This document shows, piece after piece, positions 28,129-38,030 of a DNA stretch of 64,000 nucleotides. The DNA comes from an uncultured Kordiimonas sp. (GTDB lineage Bacteria > Pseudomonadota > Alphaproteobacteria > Sphingomonadales > Kordiimonadaceae): the NCBI GenBank assembly GCA_947503625.1, contig CANNEK010000001.1:738152-802151 (forward strand). Reading direction: 5' to 3'. Position 1 is the stretch's first letter, and every line of letters begins with the position of its first letter. The position numbers were made by a program, and so were the translations under genes. Under the pieces are notes generated by a model. That model was not told the origin of the DNA. It saw only the letters and a list, made by a program, of their open reading frames with translations, and did no database searches.

Positions 28129-28683
28129 TCAGCGACCCGTTGTCGTATCAGCATCATCCATCACAAAAAAGGTATAGGATAATGTCATTTCTTTAACTTC
28201 GTTCAGGTTCCGGTCTTCTTCAATCAACGGATCAATGAAATAAACCACGGGCATGACAACCGTCTCCCCCGGTTTCAACACCTGCTCTGTAAAGCAGAAA
28301 CACTCAATCTTGGCGAAATATGTTCCAGCCTTATGTGGGGTCACATTGTAAGTAGCAGTCCCCACTATTGTCTGGTTGGTGGGATTGTGCGCTTCAAAGT
28401 AAGCGAGCCCTTGCTCTCCCACCTTGAGTTTTTGTGAAACCTGCTGCGGCACAAAATCCCATGGCATGTCACGGTGCACGTTGGCAGAAAACCGGACTTT
28501 CATATCCCTGTTGATCGCCTTTGCATCGAACAACTCGGCTCGCTGCGTCGTCCCGCCATAGCCGGTGACTTTGCAGAACAAATCGTAGAGCGGCACCGAA
28601 GCATAGGCGAGAGCAATCATGCCAACGACTACCCCGACGACCATACCTGCCATGCGGTTATTTTTCTGAGCAATAGCGGTCAA
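28129..28683 (-). CDS. ctaG: Cytochrome c oxidase copper-assembly protein (Cox11 type)
   Basis: A 184-aa protein with one N-terminal membrane anchor (MAGMVVGVVVGMIALAYASVPLYDLFC) and a periplasmic copper domain holding the CFCF motif (KIECFCFTEQ). It delivers copper to the CuB site of subunit I. The start is a TTG whose TTGA overlaps the stop of the small upstream gene, with AAGGGG 8 nt upstream. An ATG at 28653 has no ribosome binding site. Confidence 0.95.
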   Translation of the reverse strand: MTAIAQKNNRMAGMVVGVVVGMIALAYASVPLYDLFCKVTGYGGTTQRAELFDAKAINRDMKVRFSANVHRDMPWDFVPQQVSQKLKVGEQGLAYFEAHNPTNQTIVGTATYNVTPHKAGTYFAKIECFCFTEQVLKPGETVVMPVVYFIDPLIEEDRNLNEVKEMTLSYTFFVMDDADTTTGR

Positions 28684-28832
28684 GGCGTTAGCCCCTTAAT
28701 GCGAAAATAACTGATAACGCCAAGAGCAACAACAAATACAGCAAGCGACAGACCGACAACGCGGTTGCGCTTTTTCATTCGCGCTTCCGCCTCAGGGCTG
28801 AGATTTGATTGAGGTTGTTGCTGATCAGTCAT
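28680..28832 (-). CDS. 50-residue membrane protein of the oxidase cluster (CoxF position)
   Basis: A short gene that encodes [20 protein letters not shown], then a basic stretch, then one membrane segment rich in V, A and L, then YFRIKGLTP. It is 50 aa long. Its ATG overlaps the ctaB stop by 4 nt (ATGA) and its stop overlaps the ctaG start by 4 nt (TTGA), so it is translated as part of a chain ctaB-this-ctaG. Small single-pass proteins at this position are known in alphaproteobacterial cta operons (often called CoxF). The role in oxidase assembly is inferred from position only. Confidence 0.85.
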   Translation of the reverse strand: MTDQQQPQSNLSPEAEARMKKRNRVVGLSLAVFVVALGVISYFRIKGLTP

Positions 28833-29755
28833 GCGAGAAACCCCGATATGATACGTTCCAGGCCAAGAGCGGCAAAAACTGCAAAAAGATACAAGATTGA
28901 AAACAGAAAGAGCTTTCGATCAGCCTTTTCTTCTCCTCGCCAGACGTAAAAGGCAAGAACAAGAAACACCGCTCCCAGAATACCGGAAACAGCGCCGTAA
29001 AACGGCCCGGCAAACCCCATAAAATATGGCGCCAAACCGCATGGCACGACTAACAAGCTATAGAGCCAGATCTGTTTTCTGGTCTCACGAGCGCCTGCAA
29101 CAACAGGCAGCATGGGGACACTAACTTTTTCGTAGTCTTTCTGGATCATGAGCGACAGCGCCCAGAAATGAGGCGGTGTCCACAGAAAAATAATCCCGAA
29201 CAATACGATGGATTCAATTGTAACACTGTCGGTTACAACGGCCCAACCAATCATGGGTGGGAAAGCGCCAGCTGCACCGCCAATAACAATATTTTGCGGC
29301 GTCCGGCGTTTTAGCCACATTGTGTAAACGACGGCGTAAAAAAAGATGGTTAGCGCCAAAAGAGCAGCCGACGTTACATTGGCAACAAGCCCCAACAACA
29401 CAACCGATGCGACCGAAAGGGTAAGCCCGAAGCCAAGAGCATCGCCAGCAGTCACACGGCCACCAGGAATTGGCCGGTTCGCTGTACGGGCCATTTCCGC
29501 GTCGATATCAGCGTCGTACCACATGTTAAGGGCACCTGAAGCACCTGCCCCAATTGCGATCAATGTAATAGCTGCAAGTGCCAGAACTGGATGCATGGTT
29601 CCAGGTGCCGCCAACATACCAACAAACGCAGTGAACACCACTAACGACATTACGCGCGGTTTCAACAGCGCAATAAAATCACCCGCCTCCGCACTTTGCC
29701 CATAGTGAACAGATGGGTGAACGGTTTGTTCCATATGTGTCGTTGTATCTGTCAA
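28829..29755 (-). CDS. ctaB: Protoheme IX farnesyltransferase (heme O synthase)
   Basis: A 308-aa UbiA-fold prenyltransferase with about nine membrane helices. It adds farnesyl to heme b to make heme O for the oxidase. The first Asp-rich motif is [19 protein letters not shown]; the second region is around [11 protein letters not shown] and [15 protein letters not shown]. It lies 48 bp after ctaD and overlaps the small gene downstream by 4 nt. Confidence 0.97.
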   Translation of the reverse strand: MTDTTTHMEQTVHPSVHYGQSAEAGDFIALLKPRVMSLVVFTAFVGMLAAPGTMHPVLALAAITLIAIGAGASGALNMWYDADIDAEMARTANRPIPGGRVTAGDALGFGLTLSVASVVLLGLVANVTSAALLALTIFFYAVVYTMWLKRRTPQNIVIGGAAGAFPPMIGWAVVTDSVTIESIVLFGIIFLWTPPHFWALSLMIQKDYEKVSVPMLPVVAGARETRKQIWLYSLLVVPCGLAPYFMGFAGPFYGAVSGILGAVFLVLAFYVWRGEEKADRKLFLFSILYLFAVFAALGLERIISGFLA

Positions 29756-29803
29756 AACCTTGTCCCAGTTGCGGCCGGATGAACCGGCCGCCTGTTAGAA
29801 GTT

Positions 29804-31429
<1,626 letters not shown>

Positions 31430-32323
31430 TTATCGACCAACCGACTGGGCATCAGCTTCAGCGGTCATTGTACCACCTTGCAACGCTACCCAACGGGCGA
31501 AATCTTGTTTTGAGACCACTTCAACCGCGATCGGCATGAAAGCATGGTCCTTGCCGCACAATTCAGAACACTGGCCGTAGAATATGCCAGTCTGATTGAC
31601 CTCAAACCATGTTTCGTTCAAACGACCAGGTACAGCATCCAGTTTCACGCCGAAGGCCGGTACGGTCCATGCGTGCAGTACATCCGAAGCGGTCAATTGT
31701 ACTTTAATTTTGGTGTTAACAGGCAAAACCAGACGATAGTCTGTATCAAGTAAACGCGAATTCAATGATGCCGGCCACCCGAGGAAACTGGAAAGCTCGG
31801 CTTCCGCGGCCTGACGTGCAGAAGCATTGGTGAATGTCGCATCAGGAATCACGTTGGCTGTCAGTTCAACATCGCCATGATCAGGATAGCTGTACGTCCA
31901 GTTCCACTGGTTACCGGTAATATTGATAGCCATGTCAGTTTCAGGAACCTGATCCTGCCAATACAGAAGTGGCAATGAAATAACACCAATCACCACCAGA
32001 ATAATTATCGGAACAACAGTCCATACGATCTCGATAAAGGTATTGTGACTAACCTTCGAGGGAACCGGATTGGCCTTCTCGCGAAAACGCCACATCACAT
32101 AAAACATCAGCGCGAAAACGAAAACCGTTATCACGGCAATAATCCAAAGCAGCAATTCGTTGAAATCACCGATGCGCTGCGCTTGTTCACTGGCGGCTTC
32201 CTGCAGCCACAGACCTTTATCGGTTGGCTGTCCAATGCGCCCTTGAGCAATCGCGCCAGCCGTCATACCGAAAGTAGCAGAGATCGCTGCTATCAATCCG
32301 GCGATAAGCCTTTTGACGTTCAT
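31430..32323 (-). CDS. ctaC: Cytochrome c oxidase subunit II
   Basis: A 297-aa subunit with a signal peptide ending AIAQ, two membrane helices and a periplasmic CuA domain. The CuA motif is CSELCGKDHAFMPI and the aromatic patch is GNQWNWTYSYPDHG. It accepts electrons from cytochrome c. I place the start at the ATG at 32323 with AAGGAA upstream; the longer frame has no such site. It is the first gene of the cluster, so its promoter should lie in 32324-32734. Confidence 0.97.
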   Translation of the reverse strand: MNVKRLIAGLIAAISATFGMTAGAIAQGRIGQPTDKGLWLQEAASEQAQRIGDFNELLLWIIAVITVFVFALMFYVMWRFREKANPVPSKVSHNTFIEIVWTVVPIIILVVIGVISLPLLYWQDQVPETDMAINITGNQWNWTYSYPDHGDVELTANVIPDATFTNASARQAAEAELSSFLGWPASLNSRLLDTDYRLVLPVNTKIKVQLTASDVLHAWTVPAFGVKLDAVPGRLNETWFEVNQTGIFYGQCSELCGKDHAFMPIAVEVVSKQDFARWVALQGGTMTAEADAQSVGR

Positions 32324-32734
32324 AACTATGCTTTCCTTATCTCTTGACCCGTTGGCCCTGAATTCTCGGTCATCACCAAACCGGCACATTGGGCTTCCTG
32401 GCGCCTGACACGCCTTGGTTTGGAATACCCCAGTCCTTGTTCGACTTAAAGACCAGTCCTTCAGAAATCTTTAACAGCAGGCAAAATACCTGCCTAGCTC
32501 CTGATGAATTGGTGCCTCTTATACCAGAGGAAATAGAAGGCTCAAGCCTATGTAACGTCTTCTTGTCGTTTTTGTTGTCTCAGTTGCACAATTCGGCATG
32601 TTTTATCGCACAAATACTTGAGTTTTTAGCCTTCAACGCCCAATGTACCGATTGTGATGCCCAGACCAAATGTGGCAATTGGCCGCATTTTTTCTGGCGT
32701 TTTATCGTCAAGTTTCGTTTCCGGAGTATCTAAA
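32324..32734. other. 411-bp divergent intergenic region between ctaC and tldD
   Basis: No credible gene; the longest frame (114 codons on the plus strand) has no ribosome binding site or family resemblance. It must hold the promoters of the oxidase cluster (minus) and of tldD (plus). Two short inverted repeats are visible, GCAGG-N7-CCTGC near 32480 and CCTCT-N6-AGAGG near 32517; I cannot assign them to a regulator. Confidence 0.6.
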
Positions 32735-34168
32735 ATGGCCGAATCCACCCCTAGTCTCAATTTCTTCTTCAGCGAGAGCGACCTTGATGAAAACACCACC
32801 GTTGCCCTGGTGGAAGAGAACCTGCAGGGCATGGACGACGGTGAACTCTACCTGGAGTCAACACAGTCGGAATCATTCACATTTGACGATGGCCGTTTGA
32901 AGGGAGCGAGTTTCGATTCAAGTCAAGGTTTTGGACTGCGAGGCGTTTCCGGTGAAAGTACCGGCTTTGCTCATTCGAACGAGCTTTCGCATGACGCCAT
33001 TAAGAGAGCAGGCTCGACCATCCGTGCAATCAAATCTGGCGCGGGTGATGTAGTAAGCGCAGCACCTGTTCGAACCAACCGACAACTCTATAGTGCAGAG
33101 AACCCTCTGACAGGGGTCGATTTTGATAAAAAAGTAGCGCTGCTTCAGGAAATCGACGCTTACACACGCGCTCAAGATGATCGGATTCGTCAGGTGAGTG
33201 CGTCGATCCTCGGCAGCTGGCAATCAATCGAAATAATCCGCGCGGACGGCCACCGGGTTCGCGATGTACGACCTCTGGTCCGCCTGAATGTCTCTGTTGT
33301 CATGGGTGATGGAGACCGACAGGAAATGGGTTATGATGGCCAGGGTGGCCGTCAGGGCTATGATTTTCTGTTCGATGAAAACGCCTGGCAGGCTCAGGTG
33401 CAGGAAGCTATTCGACAAGCGGAGGTCAATCTGGAAAGCGTTGACGCCCCGGCCGGGGAGATGACGGTCGTATTAGGACCGGGCTGGCCGGGTGTTTTAC
33501 TCCACGAAGCCGTGGGGCACGGACTGGAAGGCGACTTCAATCGCAAGAAAACCTCTGCATTTGCCGGACTTCTGGGCGAACAAGTTGCTGCGAAAGGCAT
33601 TACAGTTGTCGATGATGGTACTCTGGAGGCAAAACGGGGTTCCCTTTCGGTCGACGACGAAGGTACGCCGACAGAGCGCACTGTTTTGATAGAAGACGGC
33701 ATTCTAAAAGGATACATGCAGGACAGACTGAATGCGCGGCTTATGGGCCTGCCTGCAACAGGCAATGGCCGCAGGCAAAGTTTCGCTCATGCACCAATGC
33801 CACGCATGACAAATACATTCATGCTGGCTGGCGATAAAGACCCGGCCGAAATTCTGGCCTCAGTCAACGACGGACTATACGCGGTCAACTTCGGTGGTGG
33901 TCAGGTGGACATCACTTCAGGTAAGTTTGTCTTCAGTTGCACCGAAGCCTATCGTATCGAAGGTGGCAAAATCGGGGCACCGGTCAAGGGGGCAACCTTG
34001 ATCGGCAATGGACCTGACGTACTGAAACGCGTGTCGATGATTGGCAACGATCTGAAACTGGATAACGGTGTCGGAACTTGCGGCAAAGGTGGCCAGACTG
34101 TCCCTGCAGGCGTCGGTCAACCTACTCTCCGTGTGGATGGTTTGACCGTCGGAGGCACCGCGACGTAA
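32735..34168 (+). CDS. tldD: TldD-type metallopeptidase
   Basis: A 477-aa TldD protein, the catalytic half of the TldD/TldE peptidase. The zinc site is HEAVGHGLEGDF, with the third ligand region in the C-terminal FSCTEAYRIEGGKIGAPVKGATLIGNGPDVL. TldD/TldE unfolds and cleaves peptides in the cytoplasm and is used for maturation of some ribosomal peptides. The ATG at 32735 has GGAG 8 nt upstream; upstream ATGs in frame lack one. TldE is not in the window. Confidence 0.96.
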   Translation: MAESTPSLNFFFSESDLDENTTVALVEENLQGMDDGELYLESTQSESFTFDDGRLKGASFDSSQGFGLRGVSGESTGFAHSNELSHDAIKRAGSTIRAIKSGAGDVVSAAPVRTNRQLYSAENPLTGVDFDKKVALLQEIDAYTRAQDDRIRQVSASILGSWQSIEIIRADGHRVRDVRPLVRLNVSVVMGDGDRQEMGYDGQGGRQGYDFLFDENAWQAQVQEAIRQAEVNLESVDAPAGEMTVVLGPGWPGVLLHEAVGHGLEGDFNRKKTSAFAGLLGEQVAAKGITVVDDGTLEAKRGSLSVDDEGTPTERTVLIEDGILKGYMQDRLNARLMGLPATGNGRRQSFAHAPMPRMTNTFMLAGDKDPAEILASVNDGLYAVNFGGGQVDITSGKFVFSCTEAYRIEGGKIGAPVKGATLIGNGPDVLKRVSMIGNDLKLDNGVGTCGKGGQTVPAGVGQPTLRVDGLTVGGTAT

Positions 34169-34215
34169 TCTTTTGATGTGGTAGTCTCTGGTTCTCAACA
34201 AATTACAAGGCGCCT

Positions 34216-34749
34216 ATGATCCACGAACATCAATCGGTAGTAGAAGACGCACTGAGCGAAACCGCCCGAGTGTTGACCTATGAAGAAGCTGTCAAAATTC
34301 CATCCTTTGACGGGCCGGTTAGCCTTTATGCGACATGGCGCTCGCTGCCCGGTGATGTGCCGCACTACAACCTGATTAAGCCGCACCTGTTTGAACCAGC
34401 ACAATTACCGTTGATGTACATTCTTGACGTCATCACTGAAGACGCGAGCGACAACAGCACCGGAGACGTTGACTTTCAGTTTCGTTTGTTTGGTACAGCA
34501 AACACGGACCACTATGGCAAGGAAGGGACCAGTCGGCGCCTGTCTCAAATGTCCCATGCCGGCTCTGGCAGCGGATTTGACATCACCAAGCTTGCATGGA
34601 GCACCAAAAGCGCGCGTTTCCTGTTTTGCGAATACTTCAAAAGCGCTATTTGCGTAAAAAACGGCAGTTTCGTTATCATGCCTTTGGCTGACGATGCAGG
34701 AAATATTGTCAGGATGTTCGGGTCTGCTATCTGGAGCGATCCGGCCTAG
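34216..34749 (+). CDS. PAS_5-like protein, paralogue 1 of 3 (177 aa)
   Basis: A 177-aa cytoplasmic protein related to the PAS_5 family. Features shared with the two other 177-aa copies are SLYATWRSLPGDVPHYNLIKP, LPLMYILDVITED, FQFRLFGTANTDHYG and the C-terminal MPLADDAGNIVRMFGSAIW. No output domain is attached. It begins 47 bp after tldD with AAGG upstream, and the second copy follows in tandem. Function unknown; a small-molecule sensor or regulatory adaptor is possible. Confidence 0.8.
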   Translation: MIHEHQSVVEDALSETARVLTYEEAVKIPSFDGPVSLYATWRSLPGDVPHYNLIKPHLFEPAQLPLMYILDVITEDASDNSTGDVDFQFRLFGTANTDHYGKEGTSRRLSQMSHAGSGSGFDITKLAWSTKSARFLFCEYFKSAICVKNGSFVIMPLADDAGNIVRMFGSAIWSDPA

Positions 34750-34876
34750 TCAAGTCACTCTGAAAGCAAAGGTCAGGCGGCAACGGCCAAATCCTCCCAC
34801 CAGCGAACTGGCACCTTGGGCCGGGATGGCGTATGTTTCAGCGTATTTTAGCGACTCAGTTTATTGGAGGGCTCGT

Positions 34877-35410
34877 GTGTCCAGCTTCGACTCCTACATT
34901 GAAGGACCAGCCGTTCATCAAAAAGGAATGGAAGCTTTCCCTGAAGAGATATCCGAAACAGATGCCCTACTGGACGACGGTTTCGCTTTAACATTCACAC
35001 TCCTGTCGAAATGGCAGAACATGCCAGGAAATATTCCCCACCATAAGAACGTGACGCCCACCGAAATCGGCTCTGCTATTCTACCTTTTCTTTTTATTCT
35101 GGACGTGGTGCTGGAAGACAATCAGGAACCCGATTTCAAGTGGCGACTGTTCGGCACTGCCATCAGTCAGCGCTACGGGATTGAGGCAACTGGTCATTTA
35201 TTGTCAAAAGCGATGAAACTGGATGCGTCCATTGCCGAAAGCCTGCGTTTGGCAAGACTGGTCTATTCTTTGAAACAACCGCGTTTCATGCGAACGCGCT
35301 TTGTCAAAGACGGCAGGCAATATCATCAAGCCAGAACAGTTATTTTACCCCTGTCCGGGGACAACGGCAATGTGGAAAGACTGTTTGGCTGCACGGCCTG
35401 GTCCAGATAA
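34877..35410 (+). CDS. PAS_5-like protein, paralogue 2 of 3 (177 aa)
   Basis: The frame is open from 34694, but GTG at 34877 has a strong ribosome binding site (TTGGAGG, 6 nt spacing) and gives 177 aa, exactly the length of the other two copies. Shared motifs are LLSKWQNMPGNIPHHKNVTP, LPFLFILDVVLED, FKWRLFGTAISQRYG and LPLSGDNGNVERLFGCTAW. It is in tandem with paralogue 1 (127 bp apart). Function unknown. Confidence 0.78.
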   Translation: MSSFDSYIEGPAVHQKGMEAFPEEISETDALLDDGFALTFTLLSKWQNMPGNIPHHKNVTPTEIGSAILPFLFILDVVLEDNQEPDFKWRLFGTAISQRYGIEATGHLLSKAMKLDASIAESLRLARLVYSLKQPRFMRTRFVKDGRQYHQARTVILPLSGDNGNVERLFGCTAWSR

Positions 35411-35455
35411 GCCAGCGCTGCCTACAGGACACAAACCCAAAAGCAAAAACTTAAT

Positions 35456-35935
35456 TTAAACCGGCTCAATGGAGATGGTAACCTGATACCGGATTGGCGT
35501 TTTTATGGACCTGGCAATGAAACACAGATCACCGACTTTGTGGTGCAATTGTTCAGCTTCAGCCGTTCGGCTGGCATCCTTGATTGTTACATGTGGCTGC
35601 AGTAAAACAGAGGAGAACTGGCCTGACCCGTTGGCATTTTCAACCATGGTACCGGATGCGTTGTCACTATAATCAGTAACAATAATACCTGCGGCGCTGC
35701 ACAAATGCAGATACCAGAGCATATGACACCCCGATACCGACGCTAAAAAAAGATCTTCCGGATTGTGGCGTTTTGGATCCCCGAGAAATGCAGGGTCAGA
35801 CGAGCCATGAATTGTAGGTTTCCCTTCAATTTCAATGCTATAGTCACGCGTATAATCCCTGTATCCTTTGGTCCCCTGCCCAAGGTTTCCTGTCCAGTTC
35901 AAAGTAGCTTGATATTTATGGTCTTTTGCGTTCAC
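35456..35935 (-). CDS. OsmC-family protein (thiol peroxidase-like)
   Basis: A 159-aa OsmC-fold protein. The two redox cysteines are in VSGCHMLWYLHL and GDLCFIARSI; DPKRHNPEDLFLASVSGCH is the usual lead-in. Members reduce organic hydroperoxides, but this YhfA-like branch may have another substrate. The start is GTG with GAGG 7 nt upstream. It converges on paralogue 2 of the PAS_5 set. Confidence 0.92.
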   Translation of the reverse strand: MNAKDHKYQATLNWTGNLGQGTKGYRDYTRDYSIEIEGKPTIHGSSDPAFLGDPKRHNPEDLFLASVSGCHMLWYLHLCSAAGIIVTDYSDNASGTMVENANGSGQFSSVLLQPHVTIKDASRTAEAEQLHHKVGDLCFIARSIKTPIRYQVTISIEPV

Positions 35936-36078
35936 GATGCCACCTCGCCCTATTCCACTTCAAACATGTTGAACCGCCATGAGGTCAGGTTCTGTCAACA
36001 AAATCAACTTCAATTCCTATTGGAAAATGTTTCAATTTCGGCTCCCGGCAACCTGCGAAATAAAAATGCCTTTTTTGC

Positions 36079-36107
36079 TTGCAAGGCGGATAACACGGAT
36101 ATATATG
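36079..36107 (+). promoter_or_regulatory. Promoter of tRNA-Thr
   Basis: TTGCAA (-35) and TATATG (-10) with a 17-nt spacer, ending 45 nt before the mature tRNA 5' end. A good match for a housekeeping promoter. Confidence 0.65.
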
Positions 36108-36152
36108 AATGCCGATCTCGCAAGAGACTCCAGTTCTTTTGGAAAATGAAGT

Positions 36153-36228
36153 GCCGGTATAGCTCAGTTGGTAGAGCAGTTGATTTGTAATCATCAGGCC
36201 CCGAGTTCGAATCTTGGTGCCGGCACCA
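36153..36228 (+). tRNA. tRNA-Thr (anticodon TGT)
   Basis: A 76-nt cloverleaf with encoded CCA. The acceptor GCCGGTA pairs with TGCCGGC; the D loop has AGCTCAGTTGGTAGAGC; the anticodon loop is TTTGTAA (anticodon TGT); the T arm has GAGTTCGAATC. Its 3' half is repeated 1.6 kb downstream. Confidence 0.97.
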
Positions 36229-36231
36229 TTT
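36195..36231 (+). repeat. 37-bp direct repeat, left copy (3' end of tRNA-Thr; attL-like)
   Basis: The last 34 nt of the tRNA plus three T are repeated without mismatch at 37791-37827. Partial identity continues back to the anticodon loop (TTGTAATC against CTGCAATC). Tyrosine integrases commonly use tRNA 3' ends in this way, leaving an intact tRNA at one end and a fragment at the other. Confidence 0.8.
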
Positions 36232-36714
36232 TTCCCTTGCCTTTCAATTATCTATAACGCTACGCGCAAAAGTGCTTCTCTGGCAATTGAGAACGATGTT
36301 CATTTCTTGCTGGTAGAATTATCCGGGCATTCGACAGGGATATCGAATGGCGCCGCAAGCCGGAAGTTAATCCATCGGGTAACGACCCGGAAAAAACATC
36401 ACTTACTTGCTGGAAGGATAGGCTGAAAAGCACAGCCATACATTGCGCCCGACAAACCCCAGCAAAATGCCTATTGGAGCGCTCCAAACGTGCGGTAAGA
36501 CATGACTGGCTGTACCAGTATATTTCTGAAACAATCGAAGAGGCTCAAGAGGCAACCCACGGTATGACTCTGATAGAATTCCGAACGGCCCACTATGACG
36601 CTCGGCAACATAACGCCAACACAAAAAACTAGCCATGGGCACTCCAATGGCTGCATAAAACAAGTCTATTTATGAAGCTCCCGATAAATGGGATAATATC
36701 AGATAGGAGACAAT
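36232..36714. other. 483-bp region between tRNA-Thr and the M23 peptidase gene
   Basis: No complete gene. One plus-strand frame is open from 36291 to the stop at 36632 (about 113 codons). Its translation looks protein-like, with a charged run near FDRDIEWRRKPE and later WLYQYISETIEEAQEATHG, but it has no usable start codon or ribosome binding site near the 5' end. It may be the tail of a decayed gene or chance. The minus-strand frames here are also open but have no start signals. AGGAGA for the next gene lies at the right end. Confidence 0.5.
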
Positions 36715-37650
36715 ATGCTGTTTTATGCGCTCGTCGCACAAAATATAGTCATGTTCGCCATCATCGCATTGGTGGCGTTTTCACCGGTGAAAACGCGAAG
36801 AAATTCAATTATTACCATCGCAGGAGCCGCGGCACTTCTTGCCGGTATAGCAGCAACAGGGGTGTGGATATATCCACCAGCATATGGACTGGCCTTCTAT
36901 TTCTTGCTTTTTGGGACAGCCTCTTTTTTCCGACTCCGACGATCACCAAAAATTGACAAAGTACAATCTCCCAAAAAAACTTATGCCGTGACTGCAGCTT
37001 CGGTTGTTGCTGGCGGTCTGCTCCTATGGCAAGGCGTTTCGGGAAGAACTCCGCCGACGGGCCATTATGTCGATCTGGCCCCACCACTCCAGCCAGGCCA
37101 AGACTTTTGCGTTCTCTCAGGGGGCGATTCTCTTCTACTTAACTTACATTATTTATTTGCCGGAAGTGAGGCAGACCGTTTTGAAATGCACGCTCTTGAT
37201 ATCACGCGCAAAAATCGGTTCGGCTTCAGGACCGTGCCATCATATTCAATAGCCCCGAAGCCACGAGACCCAGCGCATTATGCAATTTTTAATCAGCCTG
37301 TGTTTTCTCCCTGCGCAGGAGAGATTTTATCATCGGAAAATGGCCAACCTGATGTCCTGGCTGGAGATCAGTACCGGGTTCGAAGCGGAGCCAATCACGT
37401 CAGTATCAAATGCCACGATGCAATTGTCGTACTTGCACACCTTAAGCAAGGGTCTGTTCTCGTGAAACAAGGCCAAAGCGTGAATGTTGGCGACCAAATT
37501 GGATTGGTGGGAAATTCCGGAAACACAGAAGAACCTCACCTGCATGTACACGCACAAAGCCTGCCCAATCCAATGAGACCGGAAGCGTATAGCAATCCAA
37601 TACCTCTTCGGTTTGATGGCAGGTTTTTAGCTCGTGGTAACTGTTTGTAA
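36715..37650 (+). CDS. Membrane-anchored M23-family metallopeptidase
   Basis: A 311-aa protein with four hydrophobic segments in the first 110 residues (for example IVMFAIIALVAFSP, IAGAAALLAGIAATGVWIY, LAFYFLLFGTASFF, VTAASVVAGGLLLW) and a C-terminal M23 domain. Zinc ligands appear as FEMHALDIT, AHLKQGS and the HLHVH motif (EEPHLHVHAQS). M23 enzymes cut peptidoglycan cross-bridges or related peptides in the envelope. AGGAGA precedes the ATG. It is the only intact gene inside the tRNA-bounded segment. Confidence 0.85.
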   Translation: MLFYALVAQNIVMFAIIALVAFSPVKTRRNSIITIAGAAALLAGIAATGVWIYPPAYGLAFYFLLFGTASFFRLRRSPKIDKVQSPKKTYAVTAASVVAGGLLLWQGVSGRTPPTGHYVDLAPPLQPGQDFCVLSGGDSLLLNLHYLFAGSEADRFEMHALDITRKNRFGFRTVPSYSIAPKPRDPAHYAIFNQPVFSPCAGEILSSENGQPDVLAGDQYRVRSGANHVSIKCHDAIVVLAHLKQGSVLVKQGQSVNVGDQIGLVGNSGNTEEPHLHVHAQSLPNPMRPEAYSNPIPLRFDGRFLARGNCL

Positions 37651-38030
37651 CAGCATTTTAGAGCATGCCGGGATGCTTCTTTAGGTGTGTACAGCCTCAC
37701 AACAGAGGCAGCCATAAACGACGAAAAGAGCCGTTGGGCAATTTCCTTTTAACCCAAAGACTTGCTGCCTGTATCGGGAACTGCAATCCGCAGGCCCCGA
37801 GTTCGAATCTTGGTGCCGGCACCATTTACTTCTTTTCAAAACATAAACTTTTGGTTTGAATTTCTTGCGGCGTTAAACACCTGTGCTCCGCTGCATTCAT
37901 TTGCCCGACCGGCTTGTACACAAACACTCTTTCCTGCATCGAACTAAACCAAAGTGGTTGCTGAATTTTTATTGCTAAAAGCCCGCATAGTATCTTAGTC
38001 ATAACGACTGGGTTCATACAGGAGGGCACG
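37651..38030. other. 380-bp region between the M23 and the large M16 genes
   Basis: No gene. It contains the right copy of the 37-bp tRNA repeat, preceded by a 7-bp inverted repeat (AGGCAGC near 37706 and GCTGCCT near 37764) and a TTGGG/CCCAA pair. After the repeat about 200 bp hold the promoter of the M16 gene; AGGAGGG lies just before its ATG. Confidence 0.6.
37791..37827 (+). repeat. 37-bp direct repeat, right copy (attR-like tRNA fragment)
   Basis: Identical to 36195-36231. The 5' half of a tRNA is missing here, so it is a fragment, not a second tRNA gene. The two copies bound a segment of about 1.6 kb. Confidence 0.8.

Noticed and set aside
32389-32733. Plus-strand frame of 114 codons before tldD
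   Set aside because: No ribosome binding site, odd composition, and it occupies the region needed for the oxidase and tldD promoters.
37740-37827. A second tRNA-Thr gene
   Set aside because: Only the 3' 37 bp match; no acceptor 5' strand, D arm or correct anticodon stem can be formed.
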